64,000 nt of DNA from Chiridota heheva. Taxonomy: Eukaryota; Echinodermata; Holothuroidea; Apodida; Chiridotidae. Of the stretch, positions 45,914 to 58,165 are shown in pieces. Position 1 is the first letter of the stretch. The number at the start of each line of letters is the position of its first letter. The notes beneath the pieces were generated by a model. It was not told where the DNA came from. It did not search any database and was given only the letters and a program-made list of their open reading frames with translations. Where the stretch lies: assembly GCA_020152595.1 (NCBI GenBank), contig JAIGNY010003789.1:539771-603770 (forward strand). The letters are read 5' to 3'. Both the position numbers and the translations under genes were made by a program.

Positions 45914-46000
45914 GACGCCCTCCCAGCAACGCTCTCATAGCAACGCACTCATAGCAACGCACTTATAGCAACGCCCTCACAATGACGCCCTTACAATTAA
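45900..46000. repeat. Short CGCCCTCA/CGCACTCATAGCAA tandem repeat
   Basis: Six or so 15-17-bp units of the type AACGC(A/C)CTCATAGC, apparently grown from the CGCCCTCAC end of the neighbouring MITE. Confidence 0.75.
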
Positions 46001-46520
46001 CGTCTCTGAGTTACGAATAAGCCACACCCACCATAGCTACGCGGTAACGAAGTGGGGGGAAACAAACCTCAAATCCGCAATTGTGTACGCGTGTACGAGC
46101 AATGCATTGCCATTTAGATGTTCGCAAGCTTTGATTAATTTATGGCGCTTCTTCGGATCTTTGGAGTTTTTAGCAAATGGGATAAACAAAATTAAGTTTG
46201 CTAAGTATTCTGGGTAACATCAATCAGATTTACAAAGCCCGCCGCTGGTCCGTAAGCGCAATTTTGCCGTCACTCAGACTGTGTGTGCAGAAATTTGTTT
46301 TGTTGAATAAATTGCATTGACTACATAAGCGCACCGCTAGCTAGCTGTACCAGTACCGCGTAGGATGTTTGCCCCACTCAGTTACGCAGATTTTGTCATT
46401 AGGCAAATTTATGCGGTAAATGGTTAAAAAAGCTGTCAATCATCAAACCCAGAGAATTAAGAAAGTTGATTGGGTCTGTAGTTCTCCTTTAACTTTAGCT
46501 GATGAACAGATAACACATAC

Positions 46521-46691
46521 CACACGTCGCCAGTAATTGTATCATTCTGAACCCTCCACGGGTGAGATTCATAGATTGCCTCGCCGTTTATCTTCAACCA
46601 AGCTCCCATGGCCCTCAAGCGCTCTTGGAAAATGGGCATTATTCTACCGTCGTGTGTTGGTCCAAAGTTGAGAAGGAAATTACCACCACAA
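46521..46691 (-). CDS. FUCA: Alpha-L-fucosidase (GH29), fourth exon in the window
   Basis: 171-bp exon between acceptor CATATTAG and donor GTATGTGT. Encodes [56 protein letters not shown]. The motifs GGN-LLN-GP, DG-I-P-FQ-RL and GEAIY mark the end of the GH29 catalytic barrel. The serine codon is shared with the previous exon (AG plus T) and the tryptophan codon with the next (TG plus G); both joins are in frame. Confidence 0.95.
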
Positions 46692-47851
46692 CTAATATGA
46701 AAAGATTATGAAATAAGTCATCAAAGCAATCAATTGTTTGGAATAAAAAGAATTGAAATTGGTGAATTTCGCAGTACCAGTTGGACAGGTTGAGAGGGGA
46801 GGGGGGGTCACGGAGGGAGTGGGGGGTCTGAACCCCTCACTTTTTCGAGGAATTTTTTATAATTGGGATAATCTTCGTCTGTTTTTTTTTAAATTTTTAT
46901 ATAGATTTTTTGCTTTAAAAAAAATGCCCTTGAAAGTGGGGTAAATTTCAACACTTCATCTTGGGAGGGGGTCTAGGACTTCTCGGACCCCCTCGTTTTG
47001 TTCTGCTGGCTACGCCACTGCGGGGATCGACAGTAAAATAGCAATGGTAAAATTGTAAAAAGGTTCAGAAAATAAATATTTCCCTCGGTGTCCCCCATCC
47101 GAAGGCTGACTACACCTCTAGGCGGCGCATTTGGGGGTAGGTTCCCCTTCCATCCCACCCATCTTAAAGAATGGGACGGTGTCCTTCTAAATTTGATTAA
47201 AAAAATACACCCTTTGATCACTTCATATAATTAACTATATAACACAGAGTCTGTTCGTTTAAGAAACTTTCCTAAATTTCACCTTACAAGATGTTGTTTG
47301 TTACCCTAACAAAATCGGCCCTTCCCTATGGTTTAAAATGTTTGCCAAACCGATCTGTCATCAAATCTTTCATCACTCATTATAATGAGACGCGTCCATA
47401 CATGTGGGCCCAGTAAAGGATTTTCCTCAAAAGTACTTAAGTAGATAGATCCTATAACTCTTAACTGTTTGCTTCAATAGGCTCTGAAAATGATAATTTA
47501 ATCCACCAAAAATGGAGAGGGTGGGAGAGTGGCGCAGCGTTGAACTGTTCATTATCTGCCATTGTGCCACTCTTAAAAAAAAGGGTTTTAGTTTGTCACT
47601 TATTTAAAACCTTTTCTCGACAGAACCCTTTGTTCTAAGAGTAAACAGGTAAAGGGCCTTTTGCTCCAAACCTCCTAGGGCCCTCCCTTCCTTCTACTTT
47701 TCCATCCCTTGGTCTTCTCTAGCTATGTGATGGCCCTTAAAACCTCCCAGTTCAACTCAGTGGGAGGGGAGGGGGGGGGAGGGGCGTCTGGACCTTTCAA
47801 TAAGTAGAGACATATCACAAATGAACATAGAATGTTGAAGATGTTTCCTAC

Positions 47852-47984
47852 CTGACAACTTGAACGAGTGTCGCGATGAGCTCTGTAGCTGAGGTGTAGC
47901 GATTGCCAGGGGATGCTCGATTGTAGCACCAAGAAACCTTATCAATGGTGTTACAGCTCTCCCACTTTCTCTTCTGGAGGACAA
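47852..47984 (-). CDS. FUCA: Alpha-L-fucosidase (GH29), third exon in the window
   Basis: 133-bp exon with acceptor TTCTTCTTACAG and donor GTAGGAAAC. Encodes VLQKRKWESCNTIDKVSWCY, NRASPGNRYTSATELIATLV and QVV. KWE-C-TIDK-SW-Y is a GH29 hallmark, and ELI-x-x-LVQVVS leads into the next exon. Splits a leucine codon with the exon at 50236-50333 (C plus TT) and a serine with 46521-46691. Confidence 0.93.
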
Positions 47985-48507
47985 CTGTAAGAAGAAGTTA
48001 TTATTAACGATGACGTCATTATTAACGATGAAGTAAAAGTTTATATAATAAAGATGACGTAGAATATGCCAAAAATTATGTTCTTAGGAAAAACAGTACA
48101 AGGTATACGGAGCCACAGTTGATGTATGTTTTCAATGTCAATTGTGTACAGAATCCCGACACATGTATGTATGTGGAATCATGAAATTGTATTTTGGGTC
48201 TTAGCATGGGCGAGATTTTCCCACCAAAAGTATGATTGGAAGGAGATTAGGGGGAGGGGGAGGGGGAATAACAAAATGAAATTTACCTACTAAAAATGGA
48301 AGGAGCAAAAGAATAAAAGCACACTAAAATAGGAAGAATCAGTATACCAAAATATTAATATGGAAAAGAGGGGGAGAAATGCCCCCTTGCACCCAAAAAT
48401 CCCGCCTATGGGGCTTAGTATTGATTTCATTTTAAATTACATATCTAGGTGTTTGATAATCTTCTTAGTGCTGAGGTCCTCTAAATGTCCTAATTCTGCC
48501 CTACAAC

Positions 48508-48979
48508 TAGTCCGGAAGCATGCCTATTAATAGGAACATTTATAACACACGAGAAAATTGAAGACATGTTGTTCAGATGTTGCGATAGAATGTCATAGTT
48601 TCTAATTTATGTACTTGAAACATTACAAATCATTGTGTTGAAAAATATCTCAATTTTCCGTTTCGCGCCTAAAAGCCTAGCTCTATTGTCTATTCTTTAT
48701 TATATTTCGAACATGGCCTGGTGAACATATCAAATGGGAGTGAAAAAGTTGTAGCCATGATAATAATGAAGTTATTTTCATGAGTTTTAAGTTTCCCCTA
48801 GGAAAGATATTCTTCCCAGACGTATTTAAAATTTGAAGTATGTAACATTGCATAAGGCTTTAACATAAGGATAGCAAAGGATTATGGGAAATATCACAAA
48901 ATGGCGGCTTTCATGTAGCAAAATGTTCCCAGTTTTAGAAACATTCATGTTCCCATTAATAGGCGTGCTACCGGACTGA
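48508..48979. mobile_element. Inverted-repeat element with AGTCCGG termini
   Basis: The left end AGTCCGGAAGCATGCCTATT with AATAGGAACAT is matched, reversed, by AGTCCGGTAGCACGCCTATT with AATGGGAACAT at the right. About 470 bp with a non-coding interior. Possible 5-bp flanks ACAAC/ACAAT. Sits in the fucosidase intron between 47984 and 50236. Confidence 0.65.
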
Positions 48980-49009
48980 CAATCCACCTGTTAAGATATC
49001 CATTGAAAA

Positions 49010-50158
49010 CCAGATTTCCATTAAAAACCAGATTTGACAAGTTTCTGATCAGATAACTTTTGACAAATTTCTGATTACATAATTTCTGACAAGTTTCTAA
49101 GTATATAACTTCTGACAAGTTTCTAATTAGATAACTTCTGAAAAGTTTCTGATTAGATAGCTTCTGACAAGTTTCTAATCAAATAAGTTCTAACAAGTTT
49201 CTGATAAGATAACTTCTGACATGTTTCTGATTATATAACTTCTGACATGTTTCTGATTATATAACTTCTGACAAGTTACTGATTATATAACTTCTGACAA
49301 GTTTCTAATTATATAACTTCTGACAAGTTTCTGATTAGATAACTTCTAACATGTTTCTGATTAGATAACTTCTGACAAGTTTCTGATTACATAACTTCTG
49401 ACAAGTTTCTAATTAGATAACTTCTGACAAGTTTCTGATTAGATAACTTCTGACAAGTTTCTGATTAAATAAGTTCTTACAAGTTTCTGATAAGATAACT
49501 TCTGACATGTTTCTGATTATATAACTTCTGACAAGTTACTGATTATATAACTTCTGACAAGTTTCTAATTATAGAACTTCTGACATGGTTTTGATTAGAT
49601 AACTTCTGACATGTTTCTGATTAGATAACTTGACAAGTTCCTGATTACATAACTTCTGACAAGTTTCTAATTAGATAACTTTTGACAAGGTTCTGATTAG
49701 ATAACTTCTGACAAGTTTCTGATTAAATAAGTTCTAACAAGTTTCTGATAAGATAACTTCTGACATGTTTCTGATTATATAACTTCTGACAAGTTACTGA
49801 TCATATAACATCTGACACGTTTCTGATTAGATAACTTTTGACAAGTTTCTTATTAGATCACTTTTGACATGTTTCTGATTAGATAACTTCTGACAAGTTT
49901 CTGATTAGATAACTTCTGACAAGTTTCTGATTACATAACTTCTGACAAGTTTTGATTATATAACTTATGACAAGTTTTTGATTATATAACTTCTGACAAG
50001 TTTCTGATTAGATAACTTCTGACAAGTTTTGATTGTATAACTTATGACAAGTTTCTGATTAGATATCTTCTGACAAGTTTCTGATTAGATAACTTCTGAC
50101 ATGGTTTTAATTAGATACCTTCTGACATGTTTCTGATTAGATAACTTCTGACATGTTT
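49010..50158. repeat. 26-bp tandem repeat, about 44 copies, in a fucosidase intron
   Basis: Unit ATAACTTCTGACAAGTTTCT plus GATTAG, with frequent variants (GACATG, GATTATATA, GATTAAATAAG). The array ends only about 75 bp from the exon at 50236-50333. Confidence 0.96.
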
Positions 50159-50235
50159 CTTTTAAAATTCTCTTTTAAAATATTCGAGATTTTTAATCAC
50201 GTAACAACAACAGTATCATTATATTACGAACTTAC

Positions 50236-50333
50236 GTGGATTGAAGCGATCGTGACATGTAAGAAATCCTCCGTGTTCACAAAGATCTCCATAACCCCAT
50301 CGATCATTGGTCACAACAAAATCTTTAACAGGG
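50236..50333 (-). CDS. FUCA: Alpha-L-fucosidase (GH29), second exon in the window
   Basis: 98-bp exon with acceptor TTCACAAAG and donor GTAAGTTC. Encodes [20 protein letters not shown] and [12 protein letters not shown]. VVxNDRWG and HGG(F/Y)-x-x-C-D-R are conserved GH29 blocks around the active site. The leading C completes the serine codon AG-C from the exon at 58791-58927, giving YNDSPVKD, the family sequence. It is separated from that upstream exon by 8.5 kb of repeats and a LINE. Confidence 0.95.
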
Positions 50334-50406
50334 CTTTGTGAATGAGATAGATAAAAGGATAAATACGGCATAAAAGGAGAGTGACAACTGGCTTGTGTGT
50401 GTATAA

Positions 50407-50428
50407 ATACACACACACACACACACAC

Positions 50429-50523
<95 letters not shown>

Positions 50524-50524
50524 C
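50407..50524. repeat. (AC)n and (AT)n microsatellite
   Basis: ACACAC run at 50407-50428 followed by about 90 bp of AT dinucleotides with two AC interruptions. Confidence 0.98.
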
Positions 50525-50555
50525 ATCATAATAATAATAAGAAGAAGAAGAATAC

Positions 50556-52937
50556 AAATAATAATACAAATAATAATACAAATAATAACACAAATAATAA
50601 TACAAATAATAATACAAATAATAATACAAATAATAATACAAATAATAATACAAATAATAATACAAATAATAATACAAATAATAATACAAATAATAATACA
50701 AATAATAACACAAATAATAATACAAATAATAACACAAATAATAATACAAATAATAATACAAATAATAACACAAATAATAATACAAATAATAATACAAATA
50801 ATAATACAAATAATAATACAAATAATAATACAAATAATAATACAAATAATAATACAAATAATAATACAAATAATAATACAAATAATACAAATAATAATAC
50901 AAATAATAATACAAATAATAATACAAATAATAATACAAATAATAATACAAATAATAATACAAATAATAATACAAATAATAATACAAATAATAATACAAAT
51001 AATAATACAAATAATAATACAAATAATAATACAAATAATAATACAAATAATAATACAAATAATAATACAAATAATAATACAAATAATAATACAAATAATA
51101 ATACAAATAATAATACAAATAATAATACAAATAATAATACAAATAATAATACAAATAATAATACAAATAATAATACAAATAATAATACAAATAATAATAC
51201 AAATAATAATACAAATAATAACACAAATAATAATACAAATAATAATACAAATAATAATACAAATAATAATACAAATAATAATACAAATAATAATACAAAT
51301 AATAATACAAATAATAACACAAATAATAACACAAATAATAACACAAATAATAACACAAATAATAATACAAATAATAATACAAATAATAATACAAATAATA
51401 ATACAAATAATAATACAAATAATAATACAAATAATAATACAAATAATAATACAAATAATAACACAAATAATAATACAAATAATAATACAAATAATAATAC
51501 AAATAATAATACAAATAATAATACAAATAATAATACAAATAATAACACAAATAATAACACAAATAATAATACAAATAATAATACAAATAATAATACAAAT
51601 AATAATACAAATAATAACACAAATAATAATACAAATAATAATACAAATAATAACACAAATAATAACACAAATAATAATACAAATAATAATACAAATAATA
51701 ATACAAATAATAATACAAATAATAATACAAATAATAATACAAATAATAATACAAATAATAATACAAATAATAATACAAATAATAATACAAATAATAATAC
51801 AAATAATAATACAAATAATAATACAAATAATAATACAAATAATAATACAAATAATAATACAAATAACAAATAATAATACAAATAATAATACAAATAATAA
51901 TACAAATAATAATACAAATAATAATACAAATAATAATACAAATAATAATACAAATAATATACAAATAATAATACAAATAATAATACAAATAATAACACAA
52001 ATAATAACACAAATAATAATACAAATAATAATACAAATAATAATACAAATAATAATACAAATAATAATACAAATAATAATACAAATAATAATACAAATAA
52101 TAATACAAATAATAATACAAATAATAATACAAATAATAATACAAATAATAATACAAATAATAACACAAATAATAATACAAATAATAATACAAATAATAAT
52201 ACAAATAATAATACAAATAATAATACAAATAATAACACAAATAATAACACAAATAATAACACAAATAATAATACAAATAATAATACAAATAATAATACAA
52301 ATAATAATACAAATAATAATACAAATAATAATACAAATAATAATACAAATAATAATACAAATAATAATACAAATAATAATACAAATAATAATACAAATAA
52401 TAATACAAATAATAATACAAATAATAATACAAATAATAATACAAATAATAATACAAATAATAATACAAATAATAATACAAATAATAATACAAATAATAAT
52501 ACAAATAATAACACAAATAATAATACAAATAATAATACAAATAATAATACAAATAATAATACAAATAATAATACAAATAATAATACAAATAATAATACAA
52601 ATAATAATACAAATAATAATACAAATAATAATACAAATAATAATACAAATAATAATACAAATAATAATACAAATAATAATACAAATAATAATACAAATAA
52701 TAATACAAATAATAATACAAATAATAATACAAATAATAATACAAATAATAACACAAATAATAATACAAATAATAATACAAATAATAATACAAATAATAAT
52801 ACAAATAATAATACAAATAATAATACAAATAATAATACAAATAATAATACAAATAATAATACAAATAATAATACAAATAATAATACAAATAATAATACAA
52901 ATAATAATACAAATAATAATACAAATAATAATACAAA
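50556..52937. repeat. 12-bp microsatellite (ACAAATAATAAT)n, about 198 copies
   Basis: 2.4 kb of ACAAATAATAAT with scattered ACAAATAATAAC variants and rare slips (near 50889, 51868 and 51958). Being a multiple of three it keeps several frames open for hundreds of codons on both strands; none is a gene. It ends exactly where the minus-strand LINE's 3' end begins. A small block of the same repeat lies beyond the LINE at 56787-56909. Confidence 0.98.
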
Positions 52938-53275
52938 TTAAGTTTATTAAGTTTAAGTTTATTACACTTATATGGCGCATTATCTAAATAACTTATTCTA
53001 ATGCGCCTTACAAAATATGCATATTAAGAAAATAAATACAAATGTGTAAATAAGATAAGCATGAAATATAAAGAAAACAAAGAACAACAAAATTATGAAG
53101 AGGACTTGAAAGCACAATTAAATAAGTGAGTCTAAGACAAGGTGTGGAATTGTTTAAGGGATTGAGCAGATTTGATTGAAAGAGGTAAGTCATTCCAAAG
53201 TTTTGGGCCAAATATTTGCAGAGAGCGATCGCCATATGTAAGTTTACTTTTTGGAACCTAAAGGATGAGGTGGTT

Positions 53276-54922
53276 TTAAGAGCGAAGGCTGTAACTAGTT
53301 TGTTTATAATGAAACATTTCGGTCAGATATAACGGGGCCATGTTATAAAGGGATTTAGAGATGAGTATTGAAATTGTAAATTTAATTTTATATGAGACAG
53401 GTAGCCAATGAAGATTTTGCAGTAGATAAAGTGATGGAGTGAAACGGTTGCTTCTTGTGACGAGCCTTGCAGCATAATTCTGAACACGCTGCAACTTTTT
53501 CACTGTAACACCTGGCACCAGGACATTGCAATAATCTATGCAGCTATGCACAAGTGCATTTACAAGTGATATTGCAGAGCTTCTGTCCAGAAACTTCATG
53601 CACCTTCTAAGGTTAAATAAATGGTAAAATGCAATTTTGCATTTGTAATTGACATGGTCAGCCATTGTCACACCTTGATCTAGCCAAGCGCCTGAATATT
53701 TGACAGTGGAAGATAATTTCACACTGTCGTTAACCAATAAGCAATACTGCCAATATTTAATTTTTTAGTTGGTAATTGGATCCAAAAATAATGACTTCAC
53801 TTTTTGAATCATTCATTTTAATTTGTTGTAAATCATCCAATCTTTCACTATTTTCAAACAACCTTCAATTTCAGCTATGACTGAGATCACATTTGATGGA
53901 TCATTAGCATTGAACGACATGTATAAGCTGTGGTCATCAGCATAACCATGAATACTGGGAGAAACGGCTATCAAAGCATCAAAAATAGAAGATGCATACC
54001 ATGTGAATAAGAGGGGTCCACAACAAGAGCCCTGAGGCACACCAAATTCTACATCAAATGCCCTTGATTCAGCATTGCTGATAAGGATTTTTGTTTCCTT
54101 TGAACTAAATAGGATTCAAACCAATCTAAGATGGTTCCATCAATGCCAAAACGCTTATTTAAGGTTTTGAGAAGCATACCATGATCAATTGTGTCGAATG
54201 CCGCACTTAGATCAAGGAGTACTAGAATGACACATTTTTGTTTGTCTAGTTGCAACAGTATGTCTGACTGAATTTTAGCTAAAGCAGTTTCTGTGCTATG
54301 GAATGGGCGAAACCCTGATTGACAGGAAGGTAATAAGTCATGCTGCTGACTATGCTTAATCATTTGTTCAACAACAGCACGCTCAACTATTTTAGACAAG
54401 AAACTAAGATTGCTTACTGGTCGATAGTTATTATATGTTACATCAAGCCCTTGTTTTTCAGTAATGGTTTTACTACGGCTTCTTTCCATTGCTTAGGAAT
54501 TTCCCTTGTTGCAAAGAAAGATTAACCAGTTTAGTAAGAGTTGGAAGGAAAACATTGATATTCTCCTTTAATAACCAAGTGGGTAGTGGGTCGAGGATGC
54601 ACTGAGTAGATTTTGCTTTTAGTATCAGATTTTGTACATCCTCCTCTGTCAAGAGCTGAAATGAAGTCCATATGGGAACATTTCTCCAGAACTCAAAGGG
54701 TGTGATCACAACCTCTCTATCCAGCTCATGTCTAATTTTGGCAATTTTTGCAACAAAGAACTCGCCAAATTTTGAGGCAAGATGAGAAGCATCATTGTGA
54801 GGAGGTAGTGGGGTGATGGGCTTTCGATCAAGCAGAGTATCCATGATTCTAAAAAGTTTCTTTTGATCACCATTTGTTTCAGCAATAGCATTAGAGTAGA
54901 ATTGATGTCTGGCATTATTCAA
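53276..54922 (-). pseudogene. LINE reverse transcriptase, CR1/L2-like, in several frames
   Basis: Pieces in order on the minus strand: a 5' part with NARHQFYSNAIAE and PLPTWLLKENINVFLPTLTK (54473-54922); fingers and palm with NYRPVSNLSFLSKIVERA, GFRPFHSTETAL, LLDLSAAFDTIDHGMLL (54049-54489); MPQGSCCGPLLF with the catalytic ADD in HGYADDHSLY (53813-54040); then the thumb and C-terminus with YSGAWLDQGVTM, IDYCNVLV, KKLQRVQNYAARLV and LHWLPVSYKIKF (53276-53737). It would prime and copy element RNA at a nicked target. At least three frame breaks make it dead. Confidence 0.85.
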
Positions 54923-55188
54923 CTCAGTTGTGTAGATGTCACGTTTTTCTTTGTAAGTAATCCAGCTAACATTAGATTTTGAATAGCGCCAAATCTTTTC
55001 CGCTTTGCGTTTCTCTCTTTTTAGATCCTTGATCTGATCATTGTACCAGGTATTTTTGGACGAGTTACCAATGTTTTACATTTTCAGGTGCATGATTGTC
55101 GATTACCTGTCTTATACATGAGTCATACATGCAGGCCGCCTCTTCAACATCCTCAATTTCAGACATTGAAGCAAAGCTTTTAGACAAA

Positions 55189-56519
55189 TCAATTGAAATT
55201 GAAATGTTGGAGGGATATGGTTTTGAATTTTCTGTAAACAATTGTATTTTCATGAAGTTTTGGTTTTGGGAATCTTAGGAAAGTTGAAATGAAACAATGA
55301 TCTGATATGTAAAAATCTGATGTAGGGAATGATAACTGGAGTTCAATATTTGAGCGTGTTATAAATAAGTCTAAAGTATGACCACTGATATGAGTAGGAG
55401 TGACAACATGTTGTTCAAGGCACATACTTTGGAGTAGGGTACAAAATTTTACTTGATCATGATTCAGTTTGTCTTCAAAATGAATGTTAAAATCCCCTGT
55501 AATTAAAACAGGCTCATTTGTATCAAGGAACTGTTCAAGTATATCACTAAACTCATCAAAAAATACATTACAAGAAACTGGGTGATTTGTTGAATAAGGT
55601 GGGCGGTAAACAATTAGTAGTTTAAATCTATGATTGTCTGAGTTTATATCCCATATTGAAAATTCAAAGAGTTACATTCTCCTGATGAATTCAATCTCAC
55701 AGTAAGAGATTTCATGAAGGTGAGAGCTGTTCCTCTGCCTCTTCTGATGGATTTCCGAGGAACATCAATAAAATTGTATCCTGTAGATTTTAGTTCAGCT
55801 CTTTTAGCATCATCGTCAACTGTCATCCAACTTTCAGTAACAGCACAAATATCAATATTGTTATCAATTACATAATCCATAACAGATGATATTTTATTTC
55901 TCAATGAACATGGGTTGATGTGAGCAATATGTAGGCCTAAGTTGGTAGGAATGGTATCAGGTTGTATTGATATTACATGTAGATTTTCTTGACTTGCAGC
56001 ACGCTTTGATTTAATAGTATCTACTCTTAGACGTATAATAACATCAATATGACTCTGTTGAGATACTAAAATTCTATTCTTCAGTTTTCTGGTACCACCG
56101 CGAGTGCCCCTTTTTGAAGCTTGGATTCCAAGACTTTTTATAACCATCAAGGTATGAGCAGATATGTCACATGAGCAATGTGTACGAATGTTCAAAAGTT
56201 CGTGTTTATGATAGGCATAGGCATTAGCATAGTTGTGTAAGTTGTCAACATTGCTATAATCTGGGCCTGGATTTAGTTCTATATCACCACATTGTAAAAT
56301 TTCAGCTTGAAAAGACACACAGGAATTTGGATAAAGTGAAATGGGGAAATGCTGAAATCCTTTGTGAACAAGAGATTTACGCCAAACAGTTGAATGAGAG
56401 GAACAGAACTGGATGCTAGCTCCTGTAGTAATCCTGATTGACAGCAACAAGATAAGTACTGACAGTGACAGATTGTTCAGCTTTGTTGAGTGGGGTTCCA
56501 TTGTTATGCAGTAATCCAA
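55189..56519 (-). pseudogene. LINE N-terminus with 2A-like motif and AP endonuclease
   Basis: Starts at ATG 56519 (MDYCITMEPH) with a hydrophobic stretch at residues 17-33 (LSLSVLILLLSIRITTG) resembling a signal sequence. Residues 78-86 read GDIELNPGP, fitting the 2A consensus D-(V/I)-E-x-N-P-G-P with the skip site before the last P. The endonuclease begins with HIAHINPCSLRNKISSVMDY and ICAVTESWM. The first frame ends near 55644; after a frameshift, YRPPYSTNHPV and TGDFNIHFEDKL and then SDHCFISTFL follow, the later endonuclease blocks. 2A-like motifs at LINE N-termini are known from sea urchin and other marine invertebrates. Confidence 0.8.
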
Positions 56520-56786
56520 ATTGATTTGAGTTTAGAAGAAAGCAGTAGGGCACAAGCAATCCTCATGAATTGGGTTATAAAATGGAAATATAAACCAAAA
56601 ATTAATCAACGATATCACAAAAAATATAATACACTGCAGTAAAAATAAGTAGTCCAATGAAATCAGCACGAAAAACACTGCGAGATGATACAAAATTCAA
56701 AAAGAAACACAAGATGAAAACAGGTGAAAATGATGAAAACTTGAGAGCAAAGTAAGTTGTGTGGCAGCCTGTTAGGCGCCCAATAC

Positions 56787-56909
56787 AAATAATAATACAA
56801 ATAATAATACAAATAATAATACAAATAATAACACAAATAATAATACAAATAATAATACAAATAATAACACAAATAATAATACAAATAATAATACAAATAA
56901 TAATACAAT
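56787..56909. repeat. Second block of the (ACAAATAATAAT)n microsatellite
   Basis: About ten copies with the same AAC variants as the 2.4-kb block, on the far side of the LINE and in the same orientation. Confidence 0.95.
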
Positions 56910-57884
56910 TAAATGTACAGCTGGCTACGGGCCCACTCCCAGCCTGTAAGCAGGTGTCCAGTGTTTAGCAATGAAGAAAATTAAAGACAGCATGTAAGTT
57001 TTTTTTAATGCCACTCATTTATCTTAATTTTTAGCTCAATATCCCTTGTTGGGATTTGAGCTTAAGTGATGACTAACTCAAGAGCCAGGTTCTCGCCCGG
57101 ATGCGTTCGGATTTTTGCTGCGTTTATCAAATCCTAAGCGATGTATTATTACTTATTTTGTGATCGTTTGCTATGTTGCATTGTTTGCCTTAAATAGATC
57201 GATATGTTGATGCAATAACAGTTCATATTGTTGCGTAGTTTTAACGAATTTTGCATTCCAAAATTCGCTAAAAATGTTTCAAATGCAATATAGTGTATAT
57301 TGCAGTGTCATTGTTCAGTGCTAGACTCAAATCGATTTTGCCCAGGATCTGTAAGTTTTACCCATCCTTCCGGGCATTCCCAGCCTTTTTTTGCACCACT
57401 GCTAATCTAACTTGTATTCCTTTCCTATAACAATCCCAGCGTACCAAATGTAAGTCCCCCCACCAACAAAAACAGCCTTATACCCACCCCCAAAACATAT
57501 ATTGAGCTACTACATCATTAATGTTCTAGCAGGGGTATCAGCGCTAAATCTATCTCTTGGCACCTCCTAAATATGTAAATCTGAAGGGTTTTATCCCATT
57601 TCTTCCGTCTCATGGCATGCTCCTTCTCTATATTAGTCCTCCTCCTACTTAGTGTCTCCTGCCTTTTCTTTAGCTCATGCTATTTTCTCTCACCTTCTTT
57701 TTGTCAAGTTTAATTTCATTCGTTGGAAAGTTAAATGGCATCATGCATATTCATAAGTATTCATCAGCTGTTGCAAATCACACGGATGATTGGATTTACA
57801 TCGCATTAGCACGCTGCTCATATTAGCACGTTACACTGGCCAAATTGCAAAGCGCGTCTGAACGAGCAACACCGGTTTAATAAT
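56910..57884. other. Fucosidase intron DNA, no gene seen
   Basis: Nothing recognised beyond short low-complexity runs. The 57405-57500 stretch is C-rich. Confidence 0.4.
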
Positions 57885-58165
57885 ACGTCAAAATATTGAG
57901 ATGATAAGTTAAAATATTGAGATAAAAAAGTCAAAATATTGAGTTAATAAGTGAAGATATTAAGATAATAAGTCACAATATTGAGATAAAAAAGTCAAAA
58001 TATAGAGATAATAAGTCAAAACATTGAAATAATAAGTCAACATTTTGAAATTAAAAAGTCAAAATATTGTCATTTAATAAGTCAAAAAATTGAGCTATTA
58101 AGTCAAAATATTGAAGTAAAAAGTGAAAATATTGAGATGAAAAATCGAAATATTGAGAGAGCAAT
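57885..58165. repeat. 21-bp degenerate repeat AAGTCAAAATATTGAGATAA, about 13 copies
   Basis: Irregular array in which (A/G)AGT(C/G)AAAATATTGAGAT recurs with small length changes. It lies in the fucosidase intron, about 630 bp from the upstream exon. Confidence 0.85.

Larger units (their letters stand above)
52938..56780 (-). mobile_element. CR1/L2-like non-LTR retrotransposon, inactivated
   Basis: About 3.8 kb on the minus strand with an N-terminal 2A-like motif, AP endonuclease and reverse transcriptase, in pieces separated by frameshifts and stops. The RT style (NYRPVSNLSFLSKIVE, QSGFRPFHSTETAL, PQGS-x-GPLLF, ADD box, DYCN-LQRVQN-AARL C-terminus, HWLP) is that of CR1/L2-type LINEs. The 3' end contains AAGGCGCATTAGAATAAG and GCGCCATATAAGTG, then AAGTTTATTA-like repeats and the microsatellite. 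Confidence 0.88.

Noticed and set aside
46776-47019. hAT-like element suggested by GGCTACGCCACTG at 47007-47019
   Set aside because: Only one terminus of this type was found; no matching left end or 8-bp duplication.
50219-52987. Open frames of about 740-905 codons on both strands
   Set aside because: They are readings of the 12-bp microsatellite, which is a multiple of three and lacks stops in several frames; only the fucosidase exon at 50236-50333 inside one of them is real.
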